Source: Chelydra serpentina (Eukaryota > Chordata > Testudines > Chelydridae). Taken from it: 64,000 nucleotides of DNA. Both the position numbers and the translations under genes were made by a program. Within the stretch, counting starts at the first letter, position 1; each line of letters begins with the position of its first letter. This document shows positions 52,957 to 63,202 of this stretch, piece by piece. The stretch spans positions 10,850,001-10,914,000 of the forward strand of contig JBAIAC010000018.1 of assembly GCA_037349315.1 (NCBI GenBank), read 5' to 3'. The notes beneath the pieces are model-generated. The model saw only the letters and a program-made list of their open reading frames with translations. It was not told the DNA's origin and did not search any database.

Positions 52957-55485
52957 CACTACATTTCCCCTGCCTCTATAAACTGGGGAAATGTAGAGTA
53001 AGAGAGGAAAATAGTCCCCTGCCTTCTGAGGCACTTTAAACTGTGCGGACAGTCTCTGTTTCCACTTACAGTTGGGTTTGATAATTACGTGGCTTTTTAC
53101 AAGTTGTGAATCCATGATGAGAGACATAATTTGGTTGAGTTTTTCATAGTTTACAGGATAAAACTCTTAACTGTGGTATTTTTCTTGCAGATATGTCCAA
53201 ATTCAAGACAAACTTTCAGCCTGAAACAATAAAGGACTCTTTTATGAGAAAAGGAAGAGAGGATACAGAAGTGGAATGCCCCATGGGCACGTGTTTTATT
53301 AAAATTGCACATGGAGGTTGAATAAATATTAAAGATCCCACAGCAACCATAAAATGCACAGTAAATGTGTACAGTGTGGAGTCATCTTCAAAACAGGAAT
53401 CCTTCACATTAAATGCATCTCCCCTGAGGAAACGAAGGCACAAAGAATTGTGGGATATGGTGGGCAACAGGACAAATTTTTGTTCATTTTGTGGGTCATG
53501 GACCAAAAATTTTTTAAAACCTAAAGTAAATGGTATAGAATCTTCTCTTAGCTATTTAAGCCAAGTTCATCACAATGAAGTTCCAAGCAATCTTGTCACA
53601 GTTCACAACTTGGTGGCTTTTCCCATTTCCTGTCATCAAACAAACCCTGCATGTTGATAGCCCACTCTCAGTCACGTAAGAAAAGAACTAGCTCATTTGA
53701 GATGTTTTGCAGACACGCTCAGTGAGTCAGAATCACAGTTTGTCTGCAGTCAGCTAAGTTTTTCTTTAAGCTGCCATTTTAAAGACTGAAGACAGCTAAC
53801 TGACTTCTTGCAAAATGTACTTCATAAAACTGGTGTGAGAAGGCTTCCTGAGCATCAGTGTCAAATCTGTGTTCCAAAGATGTGATACTGTATGCAAGGT
53901 TTGAAGGTAGTTTGGGAAGAGGGAGAGAGATTACTATTGGTGGAGAGGCATGTGGAGGTTGCAGGTTGAGAAAGGCAATGACTATCTGCATAAGTAGACC
54001 AGAGACATTCATGCATCTCTCTCTTTTGGTTACTTTTAAACTCACAAGTGAAACATACAACAGAGTATTTGAGTGAAATGAGCAGTTTTTGGTTTGATCA
54101 AAGAGCTGTTGCAAGTGACGTTCATAGGTCAGTTCAGTGAAAATGTTCAGCAAATTCTCTCACTGATAATGATTCAACAGTTAGATGAGAGAAACAACGG
54201 AAGCCAGTAGCATCAAGGCTCATGTCCAAGTATAGCACAAGAGAGAGCTGATCTAGTCTCAGTTATATGACTATTTTATGGCCTCTATAAAACATCTTTT
54301 GTTAAGAAAAATTTATTCTCCAGAGAATATTCAAAGGATTAAAAGGAAGATTTTTCTATCAGGTATATATCCAAGGTACCAACGGATATTCATTCTCCCT
54401 TTTTTTCCTGTTCAGTTAGAGATTGCTTTAAATCTAGAAATATGTATTTGTTTTGCCCTTGAAAATAAAAATCCTCCACAGGTAATTAAAACAGTGAGCT
54501 ATAAAATTATTCTTTGTGAAGATATAGCAAAAAAAGTCGTGCATTACATGAGGTGATCATTTCTTTAATTTATGATAGGTTCAATGTTTCACTGTTTCAG
54601 TTTGAGGGTTTCACCCTCCCACCACACTGGCTTTAAAAAAAGGCCAAAATCTTCTCTCCAGCTTATAGAACTGGTGTTTCACAAGAAGCAACTGCAACAC
54701 AGAAAGTAAGGACACAGAGGACACTGAGCTGAATACTTGTGTAAGAAGGAAATAATCAGACCACAATGGTTGACTAGTGGCTTCCATTTGAACAGTTTTC
54801 TGTATGCAAGCTAGCTGGTCTCTGAATAAGATAGTTAGCCCTTCTAGAGACAAAAATTATAAAACAAATGTAAAATGTGACCCAAGAGGGATGTTTAGTA
54901 ATTGACAATGAAAAACCTTAAATTTGGTGCTATTGTTCACAAGAGCCTATTAATTTGGAGTTTAAGAATTAGCTACAAAAACCCTGCAGTTAGAAAAACT
55001 TGAAGCAGAACAGTAAATGCGAGAGCTGAAAATAACTATTAGCTAATTGTTAGTCAACGTATCTTTAACTGTCGAGTAGATTGACAGTCTTCTGACTCAA
55101 GCATCTGTGCTTGCGGTTTAGAGAAATAACCAATAAAGCAATAGTAATAGAAGTTACTTATAAAGGCCTCTAAATAATTAGCAATGATCATACAGAGCTC
55201 GTTTATAGTACTTTTCATGTTGACACCGATGGCATGTTCCACCAAAGGTGCCTCACTTCTGCCCTGCTGGCGCTCTCTGCTAGTAAGTTCCAGCCACAGA
55301 AGAGCTGCACAGTAGACCCACAGGCTCCTTCAGCTTTGGTCATGGGCAAAAGCTACAGTGTAAATAGACTTGCATTCTTGCTTGGAAAGTAGGATTGAGT
55401 TGTATCTGGTCTCTGTTTCATGCGGCCAAAGTACTGCTCAATTTCACAGCCTTCAAACTTCCACCTCAATGCCTTTTCGAGAGTA
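52957..55485. other. No supported gene; one exon-like stretch at 53191-53321
   Basis: At 53175-53190 a pyrimidine tract ends in ttgcag, followed at once by a 42-codon ORF (53193-53321; starts MSKFKTNFQPETIKDSFMRK, ends FIKIAHGG) whose TGA stop overlaps AATAAA. It could be a decayed exon but has no recognised homology and could be chance. ORFs at 53216-53657, 53779-54153 and 54278-54556 have no domains. Confidence 0.3.
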
Positions 55486-55497
55486 ACATTTGCCCAA

Positions 55498-55532
55498 CCG
55501 ATGAAGTGGGTACTAACCCACGAAAGCTTATG
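55498..55532 (+). ncRNA. Truncated hammerhead-like core
   Basis: CCGATGA (its two Cs supplied by the target duplication), extra A, GTGGGT-ACTA-ACCCAC, GAAA, GCTTATGC. The upstream GCAT strand of stem I is missing. Confidence 0.55.
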
Positions 55533-55631
55533 CTGAAATAAATTTGTTAGTCTCTAAGGTGCTACAAGTTTCTCTTTCTTATTTTCGTTTTGCTGACATA
55601 GACTAACACGGCTACTACACTGAAACCTATC
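55500..55631 (+). mobile_element. Very short Penelope 3' end, 14-bp TSD
   Basis: 132 bp between exact ACATTTGCCCAACC copies at 55486-55499 and 55632-55645. It starts at 'gatgaagtggg', that is inside the hammerhead box, and runs to 'gactaacacggctactacac' 'tgaaacc'. No coding part. Confidence 0.9.
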
Positions 55632-55799
55632 ACATTTGCCCAACCTGACACTCACCCAGAAAATGTGTCTTAAAAGTAACTACAGACTTTGGGTGCTTCA
55701 GTTTTTGGGGGCTCAAAACTGACATTTAATGGGGCCTCATTTCACAGTTCAGCCATTTCGTAGCATCAGGCCTCCTTAGGGTGTCTCACATTAGGCACC

Positions 55800-56400
55800 C
55801 AAAAGCTGAGTCATTTTTTCCAATGTGCATTACTCTGCACTTATCAACATTGAAGTTCATCTTCCATTTTGTTGCCCAGTCACCCAGTTTTGTGAGTTCT
55901 TTTTGTAACTCTTGGCAAGCAGATTTGGCCCAATCTGGAGTAATTCCATATTGTCCGCAATCTTTGCCACCTCATTGTTTACCCCCTTTCCTGGATCATT
56001 TATGAATATATTGAACAGCACAAGTCCCAGCACAGATTCTTGAGAGACCCCGCTATTTACCTCTTTCCATTGTGAAAACTGACCGTATATTCCTACCCTT
56101 TGTTTGCTATTTTTAACCAGTTACTGATCCATGAGAGGACCCTCTCATCCCATAACTGTGTACTTTGCTTAAGAACCTTTGGTGTGGGACTTTGTCAATT
56201 GCTTTCTGAAAGTCCAAGTATGTTATATCAACTGGATCATTCTTGTTCACATGCTTGTTGACCCCCTCAAAGAATTCTAATAGATTGGTGTGGCATGATT
56301 TCCCTTTACAAATATCATGTTGACCCTTTCCCAACACATAGTGTTTAATCTACGTCTGATAATTCTGCTCTTTACTATACTTTCAACAAATTAATCCCAG
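55800..56400 (-). mobile_element. CR1 LINE fragment, minus strand, RT region
   Basis: The minus-strand ORF 56113-56337 reads GKGQHDICKGKSCHTNLLEF, FEGVNKHVNKNDPVDITYLD and FQKAIDKVPHQRFLSKVHSY: the CR1 RT blocks QHGFxKGKSCxTNLxxF and YLDFQKAFDKVPH (catalytic Asp retained, the following Phe-Asp read as Ile-Asp). Downstream on the same strand (to 55800) is CR1-type sequence without an open frame. Both ends of the element are missing. Confidence 0.85.
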
Positions 56401-57869
56401 CCAACCAGTAACCCACAGGAAATGGCCCAGCAAGATGTTATAACTGCTGTTCTAAGGTGAAATGGGAAGAGTGAAATAAGAGTATGGCCATTTTTTGATG
56501 AGAGATGAAATTTCAAGTGGGATGTTTAGGATATGAAATTCCCTAGAGTACAGAGCAATAGCACAAGGCCTATGCACCACTTATGTCCCACTGGGATTTA
56601 TGTTGAATAAGATGCCATTGTACATACAGGTAGCCTTCAGACTACAACCACTCTGCAAATAAATACTTCGAAAGAGGGAATCCTTTGACTGAATCTAAGT
56701 CTCATGGAATTTTATGGCACACCTCTGTACTCCGTTTTTAACTTGGAACTATTTATTATCTTTAAGAATTCCAGATGTACTTTAAAGCACTGATCTAGTT
56801 TTCAGTGATGCTGCCTTTCCCTTCAGCTTCAAAATGATATCAAGATGGTGTTTCTAGAGCACTCCGTTCTGGTAATGTCACAAGAATGATACTGGTGCGC
56901 ACACACACACACACACTCCTACCTGCCCTCTCTATAAAGGAGTAAAATGTAACATTTTCATAAAAGCTAAATAATGAAAGGGACACGTATAAAAACCCCA
57001 AACATCATAAGGGCGAGCACTACGTTTGCAAGAGACTCAGAAACCTCATGTCCACTTTGAATGATGTGTAAAAATCCAACTTGTTTCATAATCAAAACAA
57101 AGTTTATTACAAAAGTAGAAAGCAAATTTAAAAGAGGCCCTGCTATTTCAACCCTCGGGCTTTCTTCAAGGTAAAACAACACAGCTGTGCAGAAACTCTT
57201 ACATGTTCCTCTCTCAAATCACGAGTTGACTAACAGCTGCTGCATTGTCAAGAGCTCTGTGGTATCTAACAGGCATACTGACCATAGGGCAGGTTTACAA
57301 CTTTTAAAATTGCATGATACAGTCTAGTGATTTTTTTTAAAAAACATTAGACATTGGAAGGAAAAGGGACAAATACCAAATGTCAAACTCATCTTTTAAA
57401 GCACTCAGATTGAAAAACAAACACACCACCAAATTCTGAGTAACTTCCAAGGGCCAATTCTTGTGCCAGGAGAAAGTATAAGTTTTGAGCCAGCAGTTGC
57501 TCTCTCTTTCAAGCATCCATTAGAGTCAACGCACTCATGATCTTAAAGTGCATCACTTTCAGATTGAAATCTCTAGCTGCCTTATAGTTTTAGCAAGAGA
57601 TTTTATTTCACTTATGAGTAGGTTGAACTCAATTTTTGCATACTCAGCTTCCAAGGATTTAACACTGCAGAGATGTTCAGATACTATGATGAGATCTATA
57701 CAAGTGGATGGATGGATGGCGATTCAGACTGCATTGCATTTTTCCTGTGAATTTTCTGTATTGTTAACAGAGGAATGGTGCACATTGCCATGGCCCCTCC
57801 CCTCTATCTTTGGGGTTGGTGCCATGAAGGTAGCTGTTTTCCCTTCTTCTGCTTGAAAAGGCTCATATA
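56401..57869. other. No gene recognised
   Basis: Unique-looking; (CA)n at 56897-56916. ORFs 56967-57182 (minus) and 57548-57856 (plus) lack domains. Confidence 0.4.
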
Positions 57870-57990
57870 GACATGCAGAGGTAAGACTGTAGGCTCTTCA
57901 GGACAAAGACTGTCTTTCTGTTCTGTGTTTGTACAGCACCTAGCACAATGGTGTCCCAGAGATGCTAACACTATACAAGTAATTAATGGA
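57870..57990 (-). repeat. MIR-like SINE, inverted
   Basis: 'ctcttcaggacaaagactgt' 'ctttctgttctgtgtttgta' 'cagcacctagcacaatggtg' is the inverse of the central region of the SINE family at 18850 and is well preserved. Confidence 0.7.
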
Positions 57991-58016
57991 GACACGGTGA
58001 CTTTATTTGCACACAA

Positions 58017-58195
58017 ATCTCAGGAAGTGCCGTAACAAGGGTGAGGCGAGTGAGAGACTTGCCTCGGGCGCGCAAGCTGAAGGGCACAGAAAACTCCCCG
58101 AGCCGGCAGCATTTCGGTGGCAGCTCCATTGCTGCCAGCGTCTTCAGCGGCATTTCGGAGGCGAGGGGTCCTTCTTGCCTCGGGTGCAAGAATAA
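58017..58195. repeat. GC-rich dispersed repeat
   Basis: 'ttgcctcgggcgcgcaagct' near the left and 'cttgcctcgggtgcaagaat' near the right are direct near-copies; between them 'agcatttcggtggcagctcc' and 'agcggcatttcggaggcgag' recall the GC-rich hAT interiors. Ends and target duplication were not resolved. Confidence 0.5.
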
Positions 58196-58199
58196 CTAG

Positions 58200-60590
58200 T
58201 TACAGCTGAACAGATGCCAGAGGAGGGCAATTTATGCTTGAACTAGGGAGGAAGCAATGTCCTCTGTGGCTTTTCAGCTAAATGTTGACCAGTGACTCTA
58301 AGGCTAAGTCTACATTTGCAAGCATATTTGGGTAGTTGATCATGTACATCATCGCACATATGCCCCACATACGTGCAGAGTGTCCACATATGCTGTGCTG
58401 GACATGGGTATATGCTATGTACATGTATATTTCCATGTCCATACTATCTCTATTTGGTATGCTATGTTACCGTTACCATTTTAGGGGCAGTATCCCAGGG
58501 CCACAGGAGACACTCTAGGAACTTTCTTGCAGTGTGTAGTTGGTACTGTCCACCACCTTCTCTCATTTGCCCATTGCAGTTCCCACTCACCTCTCCCTTC
58601 TGCCAAATTTGGTGGAAGAGATGGAACAAGTGAATGATGATGTGGTTCTGCTCCTGCTCCATCTTTTGGGGCAAAATTTTCTGTGGTGGAGTAGTCAGTC
58701 ATTGAGATAATGGACAGAATCAGGGTTTTGTTCCCCTGTAGCTGATGTTTCTATAACCATGTATAACCGTGTCTTTACTGTTACATTAGTTGCATTTCCT
58801 TGTTCTGTATGTAACTTCTGCCAGGTTGAGTCATCAGCCACGAGGGCCGGGTTCAATATCTAGGAGGTTCCTCTTAACAATACAAAACAGAACCGGCTTG
58901 AGCCCCCAATAACTAATCTGGGCAAATCAAACACCACCCCAGGGTGCCTCTAAGAGGCAATACTTCCCTTCTTGCAAGAACGGAGTCTGTATGTAGCAAA
59001 GAAAACTTCGGAAAAAGGAAGCCAGCATTAATTTGGGAAAACACCACAACTATGATTCAAAAGCATATACCATGAGAAAAACACGCACCCCAGAGTACAT
59101 TGGGTAGTGTCCCTTGCCTCATCTTGCAGTGCGAAAGTCCAACAAACAAATGTTCCTTTAAAATGCCACTCCCCTCCCCCAACAGTTGCTGTCCTTTGTC
59201 AGTGAAGACCCAGAGTTCAGAGGAGCATTCGCATGTTCATCACTTCCCACCTCAGTGACGGGGGAACGCATACAGCAAGACCTCAGCTGCTCTGGCCACC
59301 ACTGCAACTGTCTCACAGTTGCCATTTGCATTGCTGCCTACCGCTGCCATCATTGCCTGGGGCACGGTCATACACTTTGCTGCACCTTCGCTTCTTTGCT
59401 GCACCTGCCTTTCTACTGCACCCTCTGGGATGCCACATCTTGAGGTCCCACCACTTAACGGAGCTCTCCATGATTTCACCACTTAGTAGGGAACCTCACT
59501 GCTAGAGTGCAGGCTGTTCAGTGTCTTTCACTAAAACATTATCCCACACCAGGTCTAAAGCTTAGCTCTCAGACCTAGTTATCAGTGATTTCAGTTCTAA
59601 TAATCACTAAACAAAGGAAGGACTCACAATTGAGTCTAATTAGCTCAATCTTTAAACAGTGAAGAAAGAGGGAGTTAAATAGTGTCTAGGATATGTTAGG
59701 CAGAACCTACACCACCGGGTAGAAACACCTGTCCCACCCTCTCTCTCTTTCACTGCGATTTGGCATCCCAACCACCTATTTAGCAAGTGAAGTTCAGTTG
59801 AGGGTGACCCATTCAATCAGGGCAGACTAAGTACAGTTCTGTTGCCCGTTACTCATACAATCAGGATAACATTTCATTACAACAGCAAAATTGATCACTT
59901 TGGCAAAGCAGTTCCCTCTGCTGAATTCCTAGGCTGAGTAGGTATGTTTATGTAACTACGGTCTGTTCCTGAAATCTTTTCCCCCAGCTCATCACTAGAT
60001 GTCGAGGGAGTGGGGCAGGAAAGCTCATTCAGATCCTGTTTACATGTATATGAACCAAGCCATAAGTAAGTTTATTTAACCTCTCTGTTTTGTGACTTCT
60101 GCTCATGTTAAAACTACCTGTGCATTATGAGCACATTTCACTTTCCCCATCCTTCTCGTGTATTCTTTGGAATTTGGATATTTATGGCCATGGGGGGTGA
60201 AGTGGGTGTGGGAGGGAAAAAGAATTCTTTGCAGTGTGCTGACACCACAGAGTGTTACAGAAATGAAAGTAATGAGCTTTGAATTGGGGGCCCTATACCA
60301 AACCAGAAAAAAAGTGTCCCATTCAGGCAGGAGGGTCCACACTCAAGTCAAGGAAACTAACATTTATTAAAAGTGACACATGTAACATAAAAGTGAAACT
60401 TTCTAAAGAGGAACTGCATGTCAAAACACAATGGGTGTCTCACTCCCAGAGCACTATACACTGATCATCGTGTGAACCTGTCTCCTTACCCTTAACTCTC
60501 CCCGTCCCGCTCCCCCTGACAAGAGGGGAACTGGCTACAGAAGAAAAAACTGTTCGGAGGGGGGGGAAGAGGAGAGGAGGGAACAACAGG
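58200..60590. other. No gene recognised
   Basis: Includes 'ctaaggctaagtctacattt' at 58300, possibly one half of a Harbinger MITE. ORFs at 58336-58702 and 59186-59505 overlap in several frames without domains. Confidence 0.4.
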
Positions 60591-61254
60591 ATAGGGTTGC
60601 CAACTTTCTAATTTCTGAAAACCGAACACCCTTGCTCCGCCTCTTCGCCTGAGGCCCGGCACCCCCGCTCAGTCCTCTCCACCCCTCCCAGGACTCACCT
60701 GCTGTTTGCAGAGCCAGGCTGGGAGGAGCTGACATGGAGCCTGCCCACCTGCTCAATTGGGGCACAGCGGAGGTCGGTCCCTGGAGCAAGAGGTTAGGAC
60801 AAAGAGTCGTCGGACTCTTCTGAGGCCCAGCAGCTGCTCCCTGCCCGGGGTCTCCCAGCCCGAGCCTTGTGAACAGAGCCCACCGACTGCACAGTTTGGT
60901 CTTTGCGTCATGCCATAGCGTCGCCATGGAGACGGGCCTAACGGCCTAACCCTGCGCACTGGAGGTGCCTGGAACCACCGGCCCAGCCCTGAGCACACCT
61001 GGCAGCCTATCTGTGAGAGGGCAGCTTACAGACCCCTCAGCCCTGGGCTCCGGGCATTGTCACTTCAGCTGGGTGGCCAATATTGACGTGAAAAACAACA
61101 ACTCCCCTCTGCGGGGTTCTAATTGTCTGCTGGCATTCTGTCAGCCACGTAGTGAGCACTGGGCTGGGACTAGCCTTAGAATGGATGGGCGGCGGAGGGA
61201 GGGGGGGAAGAGCAAGAGGGGCCTGACAGAGATCGTTAATTCACACACTCAGGC

Positions 61255-61275
61255 ATTACATACACACACACACAA
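61255..61275. repeat. (CA)n microsatellite
   Basis: Roughly eight CA units inside the TA-flanked transposon. Confidence 0.85.
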
Positions 61276-61777
61276 TTTTTGGCACAACTGTGTGTGCAAA
61301 AAAGGCATACTCGCAGTTCATGGTAGTTGCATGTCCAAATAATCAATTTGCATGCTTGTCCATGATCATTGCAATTGAGATATTGCAGATGCTTTTGTAT
61401 TATTTATTATTGCATATGCAGTTCTGCACTTAGCACTTGAAAGAGCAGACCCACGGTGTGAGACAACATGTGCACACTCTCCCCTCTCTCTCTTCTGCAA
61501 GTAGAAAGGCACCATCCTTGCTGTTTAGCTCTGAGCATTGCAGACTGAGCGATGCAAGTACAGGGCTGACTACTACCTGGAGCTCATAACTGCAGTCAGC
61601 TGCAACCAGGAACCTTAGGTTCTTGCAGGATGAGGCGTGAGAGGGGTGCCCAGAACCATCTCTGACTGAGAGGAGAAGGTGAGGAGCAGCTGCAGCCCAG
61701 GGAGGAATGGGGTCACCCATGCAGTTTGTCCCGCTGTGGAGGGCGAAGCCTTCAGGGAGAGGCAGCCAGGGTTGGAG

Positions 61778-62105
61778 CAGGGTCGGTGCAAGGAAGTTTC
61801 GCGCCCTAGGTGAAACTTCCACCTTGCACCCCCCTCCCCTCCCCCCCCCACCCGCCCAGCTAACGACGCCCCCCTCCCACGCCCGTGGCAGCTCTCCATC
61901 CCCCGTGGCAGCTCACCTCCACTCAGTAGCGGCGCTTCTGCGGCAGCTTCGCGTTCTCGGCGATGTTCTTGGCGGCGTTTCGGTGGCCGCTTTTCTTGCC
62001 GCCAAATCGCCGCCAAAATGCTGCCAAGGGCAGCAAAATGCCACCCCCCAAATCGTGCCACCCTAGGCGACTGCCTAGGGTCGCCTAGTGGAAGCGCCGG
62101 CCCTG
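61778..62105. mobile_element. GC-rich hAT element, 328 bp, exact 8-bp TSD
   Basis: Termini cagggtcggtgcaaggaag and, reverse-complemented, cagggccggcgcttccact; CAG...CTG ends. Exact GGTTGGAG duplications at 61770-61777 and 62106-62113. Its right block 'ccctaggcgactgcctaggg' 'tcgcctag' matches 2731-2958. The 225-codon minus-strand ORF 61615-62292 runs straight through both transposons and is GC-driven, not a gene. Confidence 0.9.
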
Positions 62106-62213
62106 GGTTGGAGGGAGCTGCTGCATGCGGGTGCTGGGATAAGACAGAGTTGGCTGCCAGCTTCCCTTTCTGACTGGATGTCCAGGTCGAAAACCAGACA
62201 CCTGGCAACCCTA

Positions 62214-62512
62214 CTCCTGGACAGGGTTTAGAGGCTGAACACTTACTGGGCTTCAAGGACTGCCTCAGGCTCATCATTCCTCCATTGCACACTCAGGGGG
62301 TTCCTTTATGAGGGCTTTCAGGTGCTGATGGAGTGGTGTTTGTATCAAGAGTTATGCAGGCTCCTCCCAGCCACTCAGTGGGGTTGAGTCCTCCACCACA
62401 GCAGCACCCTAGACTGCAGCTGGAGGAGGTGGTGGTGGCAGTTCCCACAGAGGAGCAGAGTCCACGGCAGCAGGCTGGCCCGAATTCTTTCAGCCAACAG
62501 TTGTATGAGTCA
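62214..62512. other. No gene recognised
   Basis: Spacer between the TA-flanked transposon and the retroviral LTR. The overlapping ORFs (62293-62598, 62333-62638) are on opposite strands without domains. Confidence 0.4.
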
Positions 62513-62516
62513 CCAT

Positions 62517-62932
62517 TGTTAGAGCAAAGGTCAACTATTTGCCTATTTCTCCTAGCTGCTTCCCACATCCACGAAGCTGCTTTCCCATACACGTACACAA
62601 AACAAATCAGTCAAGGAAGTCAGACATATGTATCCTGACGACCCCTAAAAGGATAATCAATCAAGGGAGTCCAACAGATGTGTCCTGTTTACCCCTAGAA
62701 AGGAATCTAAACATTCCATAGGTTAACAGAATGTATGCACGCTAAGTTGTTTGTTACTGGGTATAAGAAGGCCTGCTTTGCGCTTGTAAGGTGTGTCTCT
62801 CTGGCATTAGTCGAGGAGAGCCACCCGTTCAGCTGACTGGTCAATAAAGAACTTGAAGCTGTCTTCTAGACTCCTGTGCCTCCTTGGGGTAATTGGGTAG
62901 CTCCAGGGGGAAACGAGCCCATTTGGCTAACA
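62517..62932 (+). mobile_element. Solo endogenous retrovirus LTR, 4-bp TSD
   Basis: 416 bp starting TGTTAG and ending CTAACA, a 6-bp inverted pair with TG...CA. Flanked by CCAT at 62513-62516 and 62933-62936; 4-bp duplications suit class I (gamma/epsilon-like) retroviruses. It has a TATA box (TATAAG, 62762-62767) and an AATAAA signal at 62843-62848, in the right order for U3-R-U5. The U3 holds two 50-bp tandem repeats. There is no primer-binding site or viral gene next to it, so it is a solo LTR remaining after recombination. Confidence 0.85.
62605..62704 (+). repeat. Two 50-bp tandem repeats in the LTR U3
   Basis: Units start at 62605 (aatcagtcaaggaagtcaga) and 62655 (aatcaatcaagggagtccaa), each ending 'acccctanaaagga'. 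Position upstream of the TATA box fits an enhancer duplication. Confidence 0.85.
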
Positions 62933-63032
62933 CCATCAGGGCATGCGCTCATTTTGGGGGGGGGGGCGCAAGCACTCATTCCCTGTGGCGTGCATCATGC
63001 TACCGGAACTGGTTCATCAGTACCTCTTCCTG

Positions 63033-63202
63033 CTAAAGAGACCGATCCTCCTGTGCTCTGAGGAACTGAAACTGCTCCTGGTTCCTCGTCTCCATATCAA
63101 TTAGCAGGTCCTCCAGTGTCCTTCTCCGTCTGCTTCTGCTGTCTCTGGGGTGCTGCTTCTGGCCGCCTGGTAGAATGGTTTCCCTCTCTGCAGCCAAAGG
63201 TC
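63033..63202 (-). pseudogene. Possible last exon of a Myb/SANT-type transposon protein
   Basis: On the minus strand an open stretch of about 56 codons follows an acceptor-like 'acttgtctatgaatttgtag' at 63203 and ends in TAG (63033-63035). It reads PLAAERETILPGGQKQHPRD, SRSRRRRTLEDLLIDMETRN and QEQFQFLRAQEDRSL. The RRRTLEDLL...E...Q arrangement resembles the start of Harbinger Myb exon 2 (RKKRTGDEMFLELM), and the exon phase is the same. No upstream exon with a DNA-binding domain is visible within the window, so it may be a relic or part of a gene beyond the right edge. A host Myb/SANT gene is also possible. Confidence 0.4.

Larger units (their letters stand above)
60593..62211. mobile_element. 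TA-flanked DNA transposon, 1.6 kb, non-autonomous
   Basis: Left end gggttgccaactttctaatt 'tctgaaaaccgaacaccc'; right end, reverse-complemented, gggttgccaggtgtctggtt 'ttcgacctggacatcc'. TA precedes the left end (60591-60592) and follows the right end (62212-62213), suggesting a Tc1/mariner-like TA duplication. No transposase frame is visible. A fragment of the same terminus is at 32698. A hAT element (61778-62105) is nested inside. Confidence 0.65.

Noticed and set aside
61615..62292. 225-codon minus-strand ORF
   Set aside because: It runs through the end of the TA-flanked transposon and the nested hAT element, is GC-driven and has no domain.
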